Origin: Ecdyonurus torrentis
Lineage: Eukaryota; Arthropoda; Insecta; Ephemeroptera; Heptageniidae
Length of the DNA: 64,000 nucleotides
Assembly: GCA_949318235.1 (NCBI GenBank)
Contig: OX439137.1
Location: 18,334,687-18,398,686 of the forward strand
Reading direction: 5' to 3'
Within the stretch, counting starts at the first letter, position 1; each line of letters opens with the position of its first letter. The notes beneath the pieces are model-generated. The model saw only the letters and a list, made by a program, of their open reading frames with translations, was not told the DNA's origin and searched no databases. Positions 33,519 through 44,560 of this stretch are shown here, piece by piece. The position numbers were made by a program, and so were the translations under genes.

Positions 33519-34811
33519 CTATGGAATGTGATTGATCACTGGCTGCTCGCCCGTAAGGTTTTGGGCTGCTGTGGGTTTCACAATAACCTCCTCCGCTCTA
33601 GTGTCAATACTGGCGCATGACGAAGGTTGCGTCTTCTCGGCAGGGTCGCCAGTGGGCTTGAGTTTAGACTGCTCCTCTTGCGTGTGTTGTTCGACCATCA
33701 CTTCCTTTTGCTGCACAGCAGATTGAGGCGCTACTAATTCATTAGATGATTTAACAGAGCTACTCTGACCCGCAACCTTGAAAGCTGCCACGTCACCAGG
33801 TGTGACGTCAGCCATTGCCATTGTTTGACATTTTTGTTCTAGAAGCACCTGCTCCAACAGAGCACTACGTTGCTCATTACTGTAGTTTTTAAAAGTTTTA
33901 AGCAGCTCTTCCAGCTCACTCGTGGAGGTAATAAAAGCTTGTGCAGTATCGAGCTTCTCTTCGATTCTTTTAAAGTCATATAGTTCATCATTTTTCTCTG
34001 AAGCCCTGATGACTTGATTTGGACCCAGAGGAGGATCAGCTGTGCCGGCTTTCGGCTCCAGTACAGTGGAAGCTGCCTGCACGGGCGAGGGAATAGGTTC
34101 CACGCCCTTGCTAGTGATATACTCGTCAGCGGCCACCACAGTTGTAACTGATGATGGACCTGGGAATACTGACGCTACCTCTGTTAAAGAAGGCCGCTCT
34201 TCTTGGCATGCACTTTTCGAAGTTACCGTGGCTGGGATGCAACGAGACATTGGCATAGGCTGAAACGGCTTTTTAGCACACAGGTTAGGGGAAATCTTCT
34301 TATTGCCCCTGTTCCACTTGTACAAGTTGGGTGACCAGGGCTTACGCTGCTGATACCGATAATGTACCAGAGATCGGCCACTTTGCCCAGCCGCCATTGT
34401 GGCATCACGTATCATACTGCTCTGGGAGTTTGAGGCGCAGTTTGCATCGCCAGAGTGAGCGCTTGCAGACGCTGTTTCACGTGGTGCTACCCAATGCAGC
34501 GCTCCACGTAGACTGTTGTACTGTCTGCGTGGCTCTGCTTCCACTTCAGGTGCTGAGTCAACGGCTACGGTTCCCTGTGCAAAATCTGACCAGGACGATG
34601 CACTGGATTGCGTAGTTTGAAGCAACATGCCAAAAGGATTTTTAGCGGCTCCAGTTTCCTGGTGCTGCTGCGTCAGTTGACCTAGCTGCCTGTGGCCAGG
34701 AGACTGTGGTCCACGACTTTGCTGCTGACCACGGCCCTGTTGCTGCACACGTCGCTGCTTCGCCTCAGCACTCTGTACGTTGCTGTACCAGTTTCTTCGT
34801 TTGTTAGTCAT
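33519..34811 (-). CDS. 430-codon open frame in a GC-rich, poly(A)-tailed insert
   Basis: ATG at 34809-34811 stands directly after a good acceptor (TTTTTTGCAG), so the frame may begin an exon. The local base composition is far more GC-rich than the window. The protein starts MTNKRRNWYSN, has a Gln/Arg-rich segment (RRVQQQGRGQQQSRGPQSPG, about 20-45), a long Ser/Ala/Pro low-complexity middle, a predicted helix near 290-335 (KRIEEKLDTAQAF, SELEELLKTFKNY) and a Gln/Glu-rich end. No retroviral, transposase or enzymatic motif was recognised. A Ty3/gypsy integrase fragment lies upstream in the same sense and a poly(A) tract downstream. It could be an extra reading frame of a retroelement, or a host gene carried by retroposition. 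An intact frame of this length suggests a recent insertion or selection. Confidence 0.5.
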   Translation of the reverse strand: MTNKRRNWYSNVQSAEAKQRRVQQQGRGQQQSRGPQSPGHRQLGQLTQQHQETGAAKNPFGMLLQTTQSSASSWSDFAQGTVAVDSAPEVEAEPRRQYNSLRGALHWVAPRETASASAHSGDANCASNSQSSMIRDATMAAGQSGRSLVHYRYQQRKPWSPNLYKWNRGNKKISPNLCAKKPFQPMPMSRCIPATVTSKSACQEERPSLTEVASVFPGPSSVTTVVAADEYITSKGVEPIPSPVQAASTVLEPKAGTADPPLGPNQVIRASEKNDELYDFKRIEEKLDTAQAFITSTSELEELLKTFKNYSNEQRSALLEQVLLEQKCQTMAMADVTPGDVAAFKVAGQSSSVKSSNELVAPQSAVQQKEVMVEQHTQEEQSKLKPTGDPAEKTQPSSCASIDTRAEEVIVKPTAAQNLTGEQPVINHIP

Positions 34812-35019
34812 CTGCAAAAAATGACACATTAATTTCTGAACCAAGCAGGTTTAGTAATTATGCGCCTTGTCTGGGCAGATGAAACATGAGCGTGCACTGT
34901 AGGTGCATCTCTGGTTGTATCCAGCGATTATGCAGCCCAGTTGGGCTTATAATGCGGCGGGTTAAGTAGGTCAGCATTTCTACGTCCCGATTCTAACAGA
35001 GAATAAGAGGGACAAATAA

Positions 35020-35412
35020 GTCAGCGCTGACTGCTTATCCCAGTGCAGTTACTATGTCTGTTGCCATGAAGCCAAATGGCTTTTGATTAGACGGTTAATT
35101 GCACTGACACACTTGGCATCCTCAAATATACGCTTTCACGTCTTGCATCATACCGCGCCACGCATACAGCGCTCTAACTCGTGCAAAGGTCTTACGCACG
35201 CCAAGGTGGGCACTACGGACGTGATCGTAAGCATACTGCATAACTGCGTGGCGCACGTTATTCGGTACCACCAACGAGCGCTCGCGATCTTTGCCATGCT
35301 TATATAGCACTCCCTCGTCCGCTAACGTATAAATGTCACGAGTTTTTAATTTATTGCTATGCGCCACGTCAGTCATAATCTGTCTGACGACATCATCCGC
35401 CCGCTGTGCCAC
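35020..35412 (-). pseudogene. Ty3/gypsy integrase fragment (zinc-binding region), broken
   Basis: The frame reads DVVRQIMTDVAH ... DEGVLYKHGKDRE ... VVPNNVRHAVMQYAYDHVRS ... HLGVRKTFARVRALYAWRGM. This is the His-His half of the HHCC integrase zinc-binding domain, with the preceding linker typical of Ty3/gypsy polyproteins. The Cys pair (CQVCQC) follows but is cut off by an in-frame stop (TGA near 35122), and a second stop lies soon after. The catalytic core is not present, so the fragment is inactive. Strand and composition agree with the open frame at 33519-34811. Confidence 0.75.
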
Positions 35413-35680
35413 TCACCAATCTTTCTACGTGAAGAACAGTGGGGGATGACGAAGCTGTAAGTTTGAGGGTGCTGATGCTCGTCGGTTGCAGCGGACACTT
35501 CGTCGCTTCGGCAAATAATAAGTCCAGATGCATAGACTCCTCTGCCGCAGGTTTGTCAACTGGTCATTCAACATTCAAGGGTGTCAACTAAATTACACCC
35601 TGCGACGAGCAAGTCGCGGGAACTAGGCTGGGTATAAAACCTAACGCAAAAACGCTAGCATAAGTTGACGCGTTTCAGCA
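35413..35680. other. 5' part of the GC-rich island
   Basis: GC-rich sequence continuous with the integrase fragment. The minus-strand frame here is open only in short pieces. It may be more of the decayed pol region. Confidence 0.4.
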
Positions 35681-35736
35681 TACAAATGAGGGAAATCATG
35701 AGTGTACTACTGCGAATTCTCAAAGATAACATTATC

Positions 35737-35859
<123 letters not shown>

Positions 35860-35989
35860 TATATATCAGATAGCTATATATATATAGCTATCTGGTATAA
35901 GCAAAAAAAAAAAAAAACGCGTAAGAAAATATTAATATATCTAAAATAATAATAATAAAATAATAATAACAACTGCTATAAGCGATACT

Positions 35990-36140
35990 ATTTATAGTCT
36001 GACCAACAAACTAAAATATCATGTCACTTTGATTGACAATACCATCACAAAGGAATAGAGTAGACGAGACTAGAGAAAATATTATGTATAATTATAGGTG
36101 TATATCATCTCACTCAAGCAGGTAGTAACCTGCTTTGCTT
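35990..36140. repeat. Family W repeat, partial copy
   Basis: 'gtctgaccaacaaactaaaa', 'tttgattgacaatacc' and 'tatatcatctcactcaagca' match 56600-56715 and, inverted, 63365-63485. Confidence 0.65.
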
Positions 36141-37780
36141 GCGAACCATATTATATACGCTTATAATTATGAACAAATTCTAAATAGTTACTCTTTATAG
36201 TTACTTTTTTACGTGTTTAGTAATAAATTTTCAAAACTAATCCCTCCCTCCCAAATTCATGTTTTTATTTAATTTTTAAAGAACTAATATTCCTGTCAGA
36301 TATTAAACGCAATAATATATTAAATGAAACATATTTATGTATATTTTATAAAAGAAACATTTAAATTATTTTTAAATAAATAAATAAAATAATTAATAAA
36401 TAATTATTAAAAATTATTTATTCAATTGTTATACTTGGATTTTTTTTTTTTTTTTTTTTTTATTGTTCTTGCTATTTTTGTACAAGTAAACTTTTGTGCA
36501 GAATTTACTTTGAAAATTTTTGTGGCTACAAATCAAAATAATTTGGTTAAAAAAATGAAAAGACAGAAAGTGATTTTACAAAGTACAATTTCAAATACTT
36601 ATTTTAATAACTTCAATAGCAGCGGCTCAAAGAAAAAAAAAATCATAAAAAACTTTAATTAGTGACTGTTTTTGTACAATGTTACAGCGCTTTCCTTTTC
36701 CTTGCCGCCTAAGCTTGGCTGTAGCTCGGTATATAATACTAATCTTTATTGATAAATAAGTTTCTGCTATGCCGGCTTTTCTATTTATCAAAGATTTATT
36801 TTTACATTAAACACTTTTCAAGGCAGTTTAAAACAAAAATACTCAATTTCACAGAAATTAGAAATTATGTTATTTATGCTGAATGTTTTGTCAATTCTTG
36901 CTATATAGGAGCAGCATAAACAACTATCGAGTTATTTTAAAAACAAGACTCAAAGGATTTTAAGTATAGTTTCTTTCTAAGCACTAGTACGACTTAATGC
37001 ATCACAATAAGAGAGGTATTCACTGCTGCACTTCTCAAAATACTTCTCAAAGCCAGGAAAAATACATTTAAAAATTAATTATTTGATGAGAAAAAGCATT
37101 GAAATGATATATTAAAAAAAAAATACACCTCCAAAAGAGGCAAAAAACCATAAGGGTTGTTAATAACATGGGAATGGCAAAAAACGTGCAAATTTTTCCT
37201 GTTTTTGGGTAGTGGTTTTATCCAAGCCTAGCTCTAAAATTCACTGAGATATTCAAATTAATTTGATGCCACTATTTAGTAAACACTCTGTATTATATTA
37301 TATTTCACGTTAAATATTTTGCAAAGAAAACAGAAGTACTCAATTACATAATGTTATGACATAAAACATTGAAGCCCACTTGCCTAGCGAGCGCCATCGA
37401 GTGTTTGAAGTAAAGTGAAGCTAGCGGTGACGTCACGTGGTAATTATTATTGTTTAATGTTTTGTGCTCGGCAAACTGCAGTAAAGTCACGTTCAACTTC
37501 TTTCTAATCTGCCGTGATATTGTACACTCGTATAGTGTGACCAACCAACTAAAGTGCAGGTACGAAAATGTAGTTTTAACATGAACCCATGGTAGAAAAT
37601 AAAGAAAAGCGAGACATGTTCCCTCCGTTCACTCGTGTAAATAAAATAATTTTAATAAATATGTAATTTGACATGGTGATCTATAAAATATTTCATTCAT
37701 TTGAAATTTGTAATTGTCTTAACGTTGAGTATCACTATAGGCCACAACAACAACAATAACAACAATAACAACAAAAACAA
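36141..37780. other. Putative gene B intron, no exon seen
   Basis: Mostly AT-rich. Contains a T run (36440-36461) and a repeat piece at 37005-37040 shared with 16805. A more GC-balanced, CpG-containing stretch with TGACGTCA lies at 37370-37560; it could be a regulatory or repeat segment. No supported exon. Confidence 0.35.
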
Positions 37781-37781
37781 A

Positions 37782-37797
37782 AAGAGAGAGGGAGAGG

Positions 37798-37831
<34 letters not shown>

Positions 37832-37842
37832 CAGAGAGAGAG
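37782..37842. repeat. (GA)n-rich microsatellite
   Basis: GA units with GGA and CAGA interruptions, preceded by an AACA-type run at 37744-37780. Confidence 0.92.
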
Positions 37843-37894
37843 ATTAATATACTTTAAGTTAAAAAACTGTGCAGTTTACACCTCATTTTAAATC

Positions 37895-38240
37895 TTCAAC
37901 CAGGTTTAAAAACATGACTAATATCCTAACATAGCTATAAATATACTAATATAAAATTAATAAATATCAACGTTGATTTGGCTGCAGTCAAGGAGAGTTC
38001 TAATTTATTTTACATTCACAAAATAGCAGATGCAGGTTTGTGACGTCACAGCTCACTAGTCCACGTGCGTGGTAACAGGCAAGCTGCGACGTCACAAACC
38101 CGTATCTGACATTTAGTAAATGTAAAATAAATTAGAAATCATAATGATTCCGGTCAAATCAACGTTGATAATTACGTATGTTAGGTTATTAGACATGTTT
38201 TTTGTTCAAAGTGTTTATTCTACGTCTTTAATTTCATGTA
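37895..38240. repeat. Family Y palindromic MITE, copy 2
   Basis: Same plan as 29467-29779. 'atatcaacgttgatttggc' mirrors 'gtcaaatcaacgttgataat', and 'gtttgtgacgtcacagc' mirrors 'gcgacgtcacaaac', the latter with TGACGTCA at the centre side of the left arm. Confidence 0.82.
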
Positions 38241-38381
38241 ACTCCAACCATGCATAACCATCTCAAAACGTGATTTTCAGCGACAAGCGAGATCAACGAT
38301 GCTTTTGTCTAGTCTATGTAATGTATACGGCATGAATCATACAGTACTGATCACGACCAAAAATAAACACGTAATAATCAT

Positions 38382-38504
38382 GTTAAGGGAGTAGGGTACC
38401 GACGTCGGACGTTAGACTCAAACTTTTATCGTCAAAAAAAACCTAAAATTTTGCATATTGATACTTCAGTTCGAGACAATTTTAAATATATTTATATTAT
38501 ATTA

Positions 38505-38550
<46 letters not shown>

Positions 38551-38775
38551 GGAGGGTCACAATGCAAATTAATTTTATATGATTTTTTGAAATTTTAAGC
38601 TCATAAGGCCCAATGTTAATTTCAATTTTTTCTTCTTTTTTTCGGGACAGTCAAACATGTTGAAATTTTTATCACGGCTAGGTGTGATCCTTAGCTACAC
38701 AATGACACCAAATTTAGACCCAAAAAACTTCTAGTTTTTTAGACATATAAGGTCGGTATCCTATACTCCCTTAAC
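38382..38775. mobile_element. MITE with 'gttaagggagta' inverted ends
   Basis: About 394 bp. Left end 'gttaagggagtagggtaccg', right end read inward 'gttaagggagtataggatac'. The flanks are pieces of the AGCATAATTATGC repeat ('cacgtaataatcat' and 'ctcaaatacagca'), so it is inserted in a copy of that family. It contains a (TA)n run (38513-38543). Confidence 0.7.
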
Positions 38776-38925
38776 TCAAATACAGCAACATAACAAAACG
38801 TAACTTTATATTTTAAATCTTCAGCAATCTTACTAACTACAAAGCATAATATTTAATATATTTAGCATAATTACTTATGCACGAAAAAATTATGAAATTT
38901 ATGCTGCATTGAGCTATCTTAGTCA
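38776..38925. repeat. AGCATAATTATGC-type repeat, copy
   Basis: 'caaatacagcaacataac', 'agcataattacttatgca' and 'aatttatgctgcatt'. It continues the host copy interrupted by the element before it. Confidence 0.55.
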
Positions 38926-39084
38926 TTTATTACTATTATTTTTCTTTGATACTTGAAATTCAATCTGTTTACAACATTAATGCTCTGATCTCAATAGTAT
39001 TGCTAAGTATTTTTAAACTGGCAAAATTATATATAAAGTCATTTTTAGAATTTATTATTAAAATTATAATTATTATATAATGAG

Positions 39085-39160
39085 TTCTTTTCTTTCTTCT
39101 TCTATTACACCAACACTTAAAATCCTACTTGATTCAAGGTGAAGGCGAGAATATTATGAT
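39085..39160. repeat. Single arm of the hairpin family at 59612
   Basis: 'gagttcttttctttctt', 'cctacttgattcaaggtgaa' match the left arm at 59685-59745. Confidence 0.6.
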
Positions 39161-39229
39161 TCTGACTATTATTATTATGATTATTAAATTATATTCAGCA
39201 TAAATTACTTAAAAATAAAAAAATAAAAC

Positions 39230-39482
39230 TTCAAAACTTTATGATGCTATTTAAAAGTTAACAGGTATCTATGATAAAATTTTTAGAACCCATGACCATC
39301 AGATAAGAGGCTTAAAACACGTAAAAGTATGTCTAGTATTTCTCATTTAAATTTCTCCAAAATCGGTGGAGTAGTTTTCTCAAAAATCGCAAAAAAACGT
39401 GTTTTTCTCCATAAGCGTAATGTTAAATTAGGGGACCCTTAGCTTTCCCCGCAGCACCCCGCGCGCTAAACCGATAACGTCC
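39230..39482. repeat. Family S repeat, copy
   Basis: 'cttaaaacacgtaaaagtat' to 'cccgcgcgctaaaccgataac', matching 48345-48557. Confidence 0.75.
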
Positions 39483-39609
39483 AAAAAAGCCTTATATAGT
39501 CTTGTCAAATAACTTAAAATAAATTAATATAACAATAAGAACAACATACAATGAATTACACAACTATAAGTACATTACTAGTTAATAAATAAAAATATTA
39601 TATTTAAGT

Positions 39610-39992
39610 TTGTAAGGTAAAAAGGTAAGCATCATGACGCCATGATACCTTTCGGTGTAGGCCAGGATTAAACCTTTTCAGTATGGGCTTCTATATGATC
39701 TCAGGCTTACCAGACCTCAGACTCAACCCGTTATCACACTCTTCTGGGCTTGACTACCAGATCTGTGCAACCCGGACCACTGACTCTCGGAAAACCAAGA
39801 GTTGACAGCACTCGCGTTAGCAAGCAGTGGTCAAACTGCCAACACAGCCACGCCGCCAGTCTTTGTACGGTTTCACCCATCCAAGTACTGACCATACACT
39901 CGACGTTGCTCAACTTCAGTGATCCAACGGGAACCGGTTCAGACAACGCGATGACTGTGCCTGTGCCCGATTGTGGAAGTTTGTGAAAATGT
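39610..39992 (-). mobile_element. 5S rRNA-derived SINE
   Basis: Read on the minus strand, 'ggatcactgaagttgagcaa' then 'ggtcagtacttggatgggtg' are the two best conserved blocks of 5S rRNA. The rest of the 5S gene is altered and the sequence runs on for about 300 bp more. That is the structure of a 5S-headed (SINE3-type) retroposon, not a 5S gene. The 3' side ends near the 'aaaaaggtaagcatcatgac' segment without a clear tail. Confidence 0.6.
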
Positions 39993-39999
39993 ATTATTA

Positions 40000-40401
40000 T
40001 CAGCATAATATTCCACTGTTGCGTGGGTGTTGAACATTAATATATCGATGTTATTACAAGAAACGTATATATAAGAATTTACAAGCAACATTTATAGCAG
40101 ATAAAGTAATAAATAAAGACATGAAATATATGTGATAATATAATAACTCGCTTTGTTCATATTGATTGTAGATTTTATTTCATTGAAAGATCATAGAACT
40201 AGTCTGACTGTAATGATTTATATTTTATGTTTTTAGGAAATGTCATGTGCTGCGAGATTTTACAAGTTTTCTATAATATTATGTAATATCAACTATGTAT
40301 TATTGTGGTTTTTTACTGTGAAAGTTGAAAAATTAAATAAATGAAAAGAAAAATATTGCAAGGAGAATATGAATAAGAAATTCATGTAATTTTTTTTACA
40401 A
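40000..40401. other. AT-rich, nothing recognised
   Basis: No exon or named repeat. Confidence 0.4.
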
Positions 40402-40440
40402 TTGTGTGTGGGTGTGTTTGTATGTGTGTGGGTGTGTGGG

Positions 40441-40472
<32 letters not shown>

Positions 40473-40502
40473 GCTCTCTCTCTGTCTCTGTCTCTGTCTC
40501 TG

Positions 40503-40534
<32 letters not shown>

Positions 40535-40554
40535 TCTTTCTCTTTCTCTATTTC

Positions 40555-40588
<34 letters not shown>

Positions 40589-40678
40589 TTCTCTTTCTCT
40601 TTCTCTTTCTCTTTCTCTTTCTCTTTCTCTTTCTCTTTCTCTTTCTCTTTCTCTTTCTCTTTCTCTTTCTCTCTTACT
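40402..40678. repeat. TG-, TC- and CTTTCT-rich microsatellite block
   Basis: A TG-rich lead (40402-40440), TC units, then about 18 copies of CTTTCT. Open frames in all three phases are artefacts of the repeat. Confidence 0.95.
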
Positions 40679-40699
40679 CTACTTTTTATGCTATGTATT

Positions 40700-41034
40700 T
40701 ATGTAAAGAATTTTTCACAAATCTAAAATTCAATTCGTAATTTTTCATTACATTCTCATTAAATTTCTTGATAACATAATATTATGCAATCAGCAAACAC
40801 GCGGAAGTTGTAAATGATACTTAATTGAAATGAGAGATACTTATAAATATCATCAAAATAAATTTAACAACTAACTTATCAAAGTTTGTCGTATTACATC
40901 AAGTACAGCTACAGTGTATGCAATGCTTCATACTGTAGTAATGTTAGCCGTGCTCCCTTGCTACAAATATTACGCAAGTACATGCAATAAGCATTAGCTG
41001 ATCGTCTTTCTTTTATAGTTCGGAGCACAAAAAA
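40700..41034. other. AT-rich, nothing recognised
   Basis: No exon or named repeat. Confidence 0.4.
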
Positions 41035-41150
41035 CTAGAGCTGTAAAAAGCTTGAAAAATATTTAGCCCGCGCTGAAATTTGTTAAACTAGTTTGGCTTG
41101 AAAAATAGGTTCAGCTTGAACTCGAGCTTTAAGTATAAGTAGTAATTTTT
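41035..41150. repeat. AGCTCG-rich interspersed repeat, copy 3 (end)
   Basis: 'agagctgtaaaaagcttgaa' and 'cagcttgaactcgagcttta'. The outer edge is the inverse of that at 32375. Confidence 0.55.
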
Positions 41151-41454
41151 TTACGTGTAATATTAGCTTTACCGGACAATCACGGCGCTGGAGTGTAATA
41201 AGCTTAATTTATCTTGTCTACAGATTTATACAGGGAGTCGGAAGATATTTAAAAGACATTGCAATAAACCTGGTTTTCGAACACGATTATTGTAAAACAG
41301 AGAGCCGAGCCCCTGTAAAGTAGGCAACAAGAGCGACTAAACTTACAGACTCTAAAAACGAGAGTCGCCACCGAACGTATTTTATGAACTGTAATAAAAT
41401 ATTACAAGTCTATCTCCTACATATCGACTGAACTGAGTATTTTATGTCACAAAT
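41151..41454. other. Unclassified, partly GC-balanced
   Basis: 'gagccgagcccctgtaaag' and 'acgagagtcgccacc' suggest an old repeat; no gene. Confidence 0.35.
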
Positions 41455-41765
41455 AATGTACACGGGAAAAAAATAACTATGTAATAATTGTGCTACCTGA
41501 TTTTAGCACACGGAAACAAATTACTACCTCTGGCAGGTACATGAATCCTGTATTTTGCAATAGGTACACTTTAATTTAGAACAGGTAGTTATGAAACTAC
41601 AATACCACTTAATCTACAGTAAGTGAGTCACACCTTTATTGTAGCATATTGTACCTGCATTAGCAGGTATTATTGTAGTATAATTTTGTATAATAATACC
41701 TGTCTTCAACGTAAAATATGTCTACCTATTGCATTTTTTATTATTATTATTTTTTTATTATTATT
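41455..41765. repeat. Family N repeat (empty-site copy)
   Basis: 'ggtacatgaatcctgtattt' and 'attgtacctgcattagcagg' match, inverted, 57135-57309. Internally, 'taatacctg' words mirror each other. The word 'cctctggcagg' at 41526 is the uninterrupted counterpart of the hAT-like insertion site at 57302. Confidence 0.75.
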
Positions 41766-41799
41766 ATTAATTTTTTTTTGCGTGCACAATGTGTTCAAT

Positions 41800-41965
41800 A
41801 TAGCATAACAGCATTAACCTATGCATAATAGCTAGGTTACATAGCATAAATATTATGTTGTACAGCATAAATATTTATGTTATTCTAAATTAGCATAATT
41901 TATGCTATAATGACATAAATGCAGCATAAATTACTTAATTTATTATTTACGTGTGAGAAATAAAA
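41800..41965. repeat. AGCATAATTATGC-type repeat, copy
   Basis: 'agcataatttatgctataat', 'cataaatgcagcataaatta' and an edge 'tatttacgtgtgag'. Confidence 0.6.
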
Positions 41966-42530
41966 ATAGTTAAGGCAGATCGATATTTAAATCCTGTAAA
42001 TGCATAGGGATAAACACGAATACGTAATAACTGTGCTACCAAGATTTATTTTTAGCACAATTTGTTCAACATTTGTTCAATTTGGGCAACACAATTACTT
42101 ATACAACTTACAACACAAGTACATTATTTATTTCCAGCAAAACAAACACTTTAATTTTCAAATAAAATATAGTAAATTTAATTTTTGTTTTTGTTTTTTT
42201 ATCTGAAAAAAGTTTTAGAAATAGTCATTTGTTCGTCCCTTATAGTCTCGCACCTTTTTTTTATATGTATAATATATTTGTATTTTTTTTAAGGTAAACA
42301 TAATAATAAAATAACAACTAAATTATACCGCACTAAAACTTACACCACGGTTTGAACTTTAAAACGCAATGAGAGAGAGAGAGAGAGCATCATTTGGTCG
42401 TCACAGTTTTTTTAAAGTAAAAATCGTAATTATATAATGAATTATCAAAAGATATATATACAGTATACATCTTGTTCCACTAAACTTTGAAATTAAAATA
42501 TTTTTATACTTAACTTCAACAAGCAGCAAG
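41966..42530. other. AT-rich, nothing recognised
   Basis: Includes a short GA run (42370-42387). No exon. Confidence 0.4.
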
Positions 42531-42532
42531 GC

Positions 42533-42550
42533 AAAAAAAAAAAAAAAAAA

Positions 42551-42581
<31 letters not shown>

Positions 42582-42592
42582 AAGAGTGAGAT
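42533..42592. repeat. A tract followed by (GA)n
   Basis: About 27 A then GA units. Confidence 0.92.
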
Positions 42593-43305
42593 ATACAAAA
42601 TCAACGTCATTTGGTCGCCCTTTAGTCTTAAATGTTTTAGAACAAAACCAGTAAATTGATGATCCGGTAAAAACTAAAATTACATCTATATTATTGAGTT
42701 ATTGAAAGAAATCAAATCTCAGCTTATCTTAATTAATGCATTTCTTATGGAAATATCGTTAACATAAATACGTTATAACGGTTACAAAAACGTTCATTGC
42801 AAGCGTACTATTACTTTGGACTGCGAAAACCAGCAAAACTAAAAAAAAAAATATATATAAATTTACTTGTATCTCTAAAGCAGCAAAATGAAGAAATTGA
42901 AAGCAAAAATAGTCATTTTGTCCTATAATATTAATATTGTCTTTTGCGTAAAAATATATTATATTAAAGGTGGAGAGAATGAACCATTTTACACGAGAAA
43001 ATTTATCTCCAAAGTTACAATTATTTAGACTTTCTGTTTTATAATAAATTTGTTAGATAATATACAAAGTTTTTAAGATCAAAAAAGGTAACTCTTTATT
43101 AGCAAAGAAATTACGTTTATAGTAACGAGTAACAGTTAAAAAAAAATCAAAATAAGTTATTGGTTTGTACTGAAAAGTTACATCTATGTAACTGAATAAT
43201 TTCTTAAATTCATGTTTTCCGTGTTCTCCGTAAAAACTTAAAATTAACCCAATTTAAAATGTAATGAGATGCGTGGGAAAGTGCGTGGAAGATAAAAAAA
43301 AATTA
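42593..43305. other. AT-rich, one repeat match
   Basis: 42990-43215 resembles 18120-18370 ('tttagactttttt', 'agaaattacgtttata', 'gtactgaaaagttac'), an unnamed interspersed repeat. Confidence 0.4.
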
Positions 43306-43311
43306 TCTTAC

Positions 43312-43435
43312 CTTGAGATGCGTGTAGCAGTAGCTGAGATGCGAGCGATATGGTGGCCCGCCAGATAGAGACGCTTATGCCAAGTATGATCGCACAACAA
43401 GCTCTGGCCACCACTTTACATAGTAACTAAAAAGG
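43312..43435 (-). other. Possible untranslated first exon of gene B
   Basis: A GC-richer minus-strand segment ends at a near-perfect donor, CTCAAG|GTAAGATAA (GT at 43310-43311 side). It contains no productive ATG, as expected for a 5' untranslated exon, and the gene B coding exon at 29444 needs one. The end 'gcatctcaag|GT' resembles 'acatcgcaacag|GT' of the matching exon of gene A. A link across about 14 kb cannot be shown from sequence alone. Confidence 0.35.
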
Positions 43436-43439
43436 TAGT

Positions 43440-44560
43440 ACAGTCGATTCACCAAAAGTAATTTTTCCCCTTCTCACCGTTCTATCTAAACCCATGTTAA
43501 AAGAGGTAACTTTAAAAAAATCATAGCGCAACTAATACAAATTATCAAGAAATAAAAACCATATCAGAACATGCCTAAACAAGTTAGCTATTACCTTAAA
43601 ATCTATGAATATCCTCATCAGTTGATTAATATTATTAATTAGTAATTTTATAATCCACCGTTAAGATTGGATGCCCGAATTGATTTCGAGTATCTCCGTA
43701 TAATTTGTTTGTACTTTACGCCAATCATAGGTCTAGAAATTTCAGTTACGCCACCTACATAAGAAGAATACGGTGACATTACTACCTAATTTAGTTACCA
43801 TACCCAGCACTTGCTTAGTATTGCTCGTCAGGCTAGTGAAGGAAGCCACGTTGCAAGATCACTCGTCTGGCTCGATGTGCGTGGAGCTCCACAAGTGTTT
43901 CTCTCACGGGGTCACACCCCCTTCAGCCGTATCTAACTTAAGCAATTATTATAATATTGCAAAAACATCGGGAATAATATGTATCTATTTATGCTCAAAT
44001 TTCAAATTTACTTAGATCCGTGTAACAATTAACTATGAAAAACAATAATTAACATCCCTATTAATGGTTATTTCTCACCCCAACCCCCCATCCCCCCACC
44101 CCCGAGTTGGCATCACTGTAGGTAATAATTATTTTGGATATATTGAAACGATTTGCAAGGTAAAAAAATAAATGCGTAATAATAAAAAAAATTATTTGAG
44201 CAAACTTTTATAGGTATCCATAACAAAATATATTCTATATTTTGGTTAAAAACTATATTTAGTAGCATTAATATTATGTTATATATAGCATTATAATGTC
44301 AGCAGTATCAAAAAATCATTACTTATTTATATTGATTAAACTTTGGTAGCTTACAGTTTCATCATTCAGTAACGCCAGATTTATTTTTCAAATCTTTAAT
44401 AAACAATAAAATAATAACTAATTTATGCTATAGTGAAATAAACATATTCATAATAAATTTATTACTTTTATTCTTTTTTTAACTTCTTTTATATGTATAT
44501 ATAATATGATATAAAAAAAAGTTAAGAAAATGTATTATAGATTTTTTTTTCTTTTTTTTA
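43440..44560. other. No supported gene
   Basis: A GC-balanced stretch at 43730-43930 carries a + strand frame of 80 codons without a domain. C-rich patch at 44083-44104. Otherwise AT-rich. Confidence 0.35.

Noticed and set aside
39880..39960. 5S rRNA gene
   Set aside because: Only two conserved blocks match; the rest is altered and the unit is part of a longer retroposon-like sequence.
40402..40740. Leu/Phe/Ser-rich frames in three phases
   Set aside because: All three phases are open because the sequence is a CT-rich repeat.
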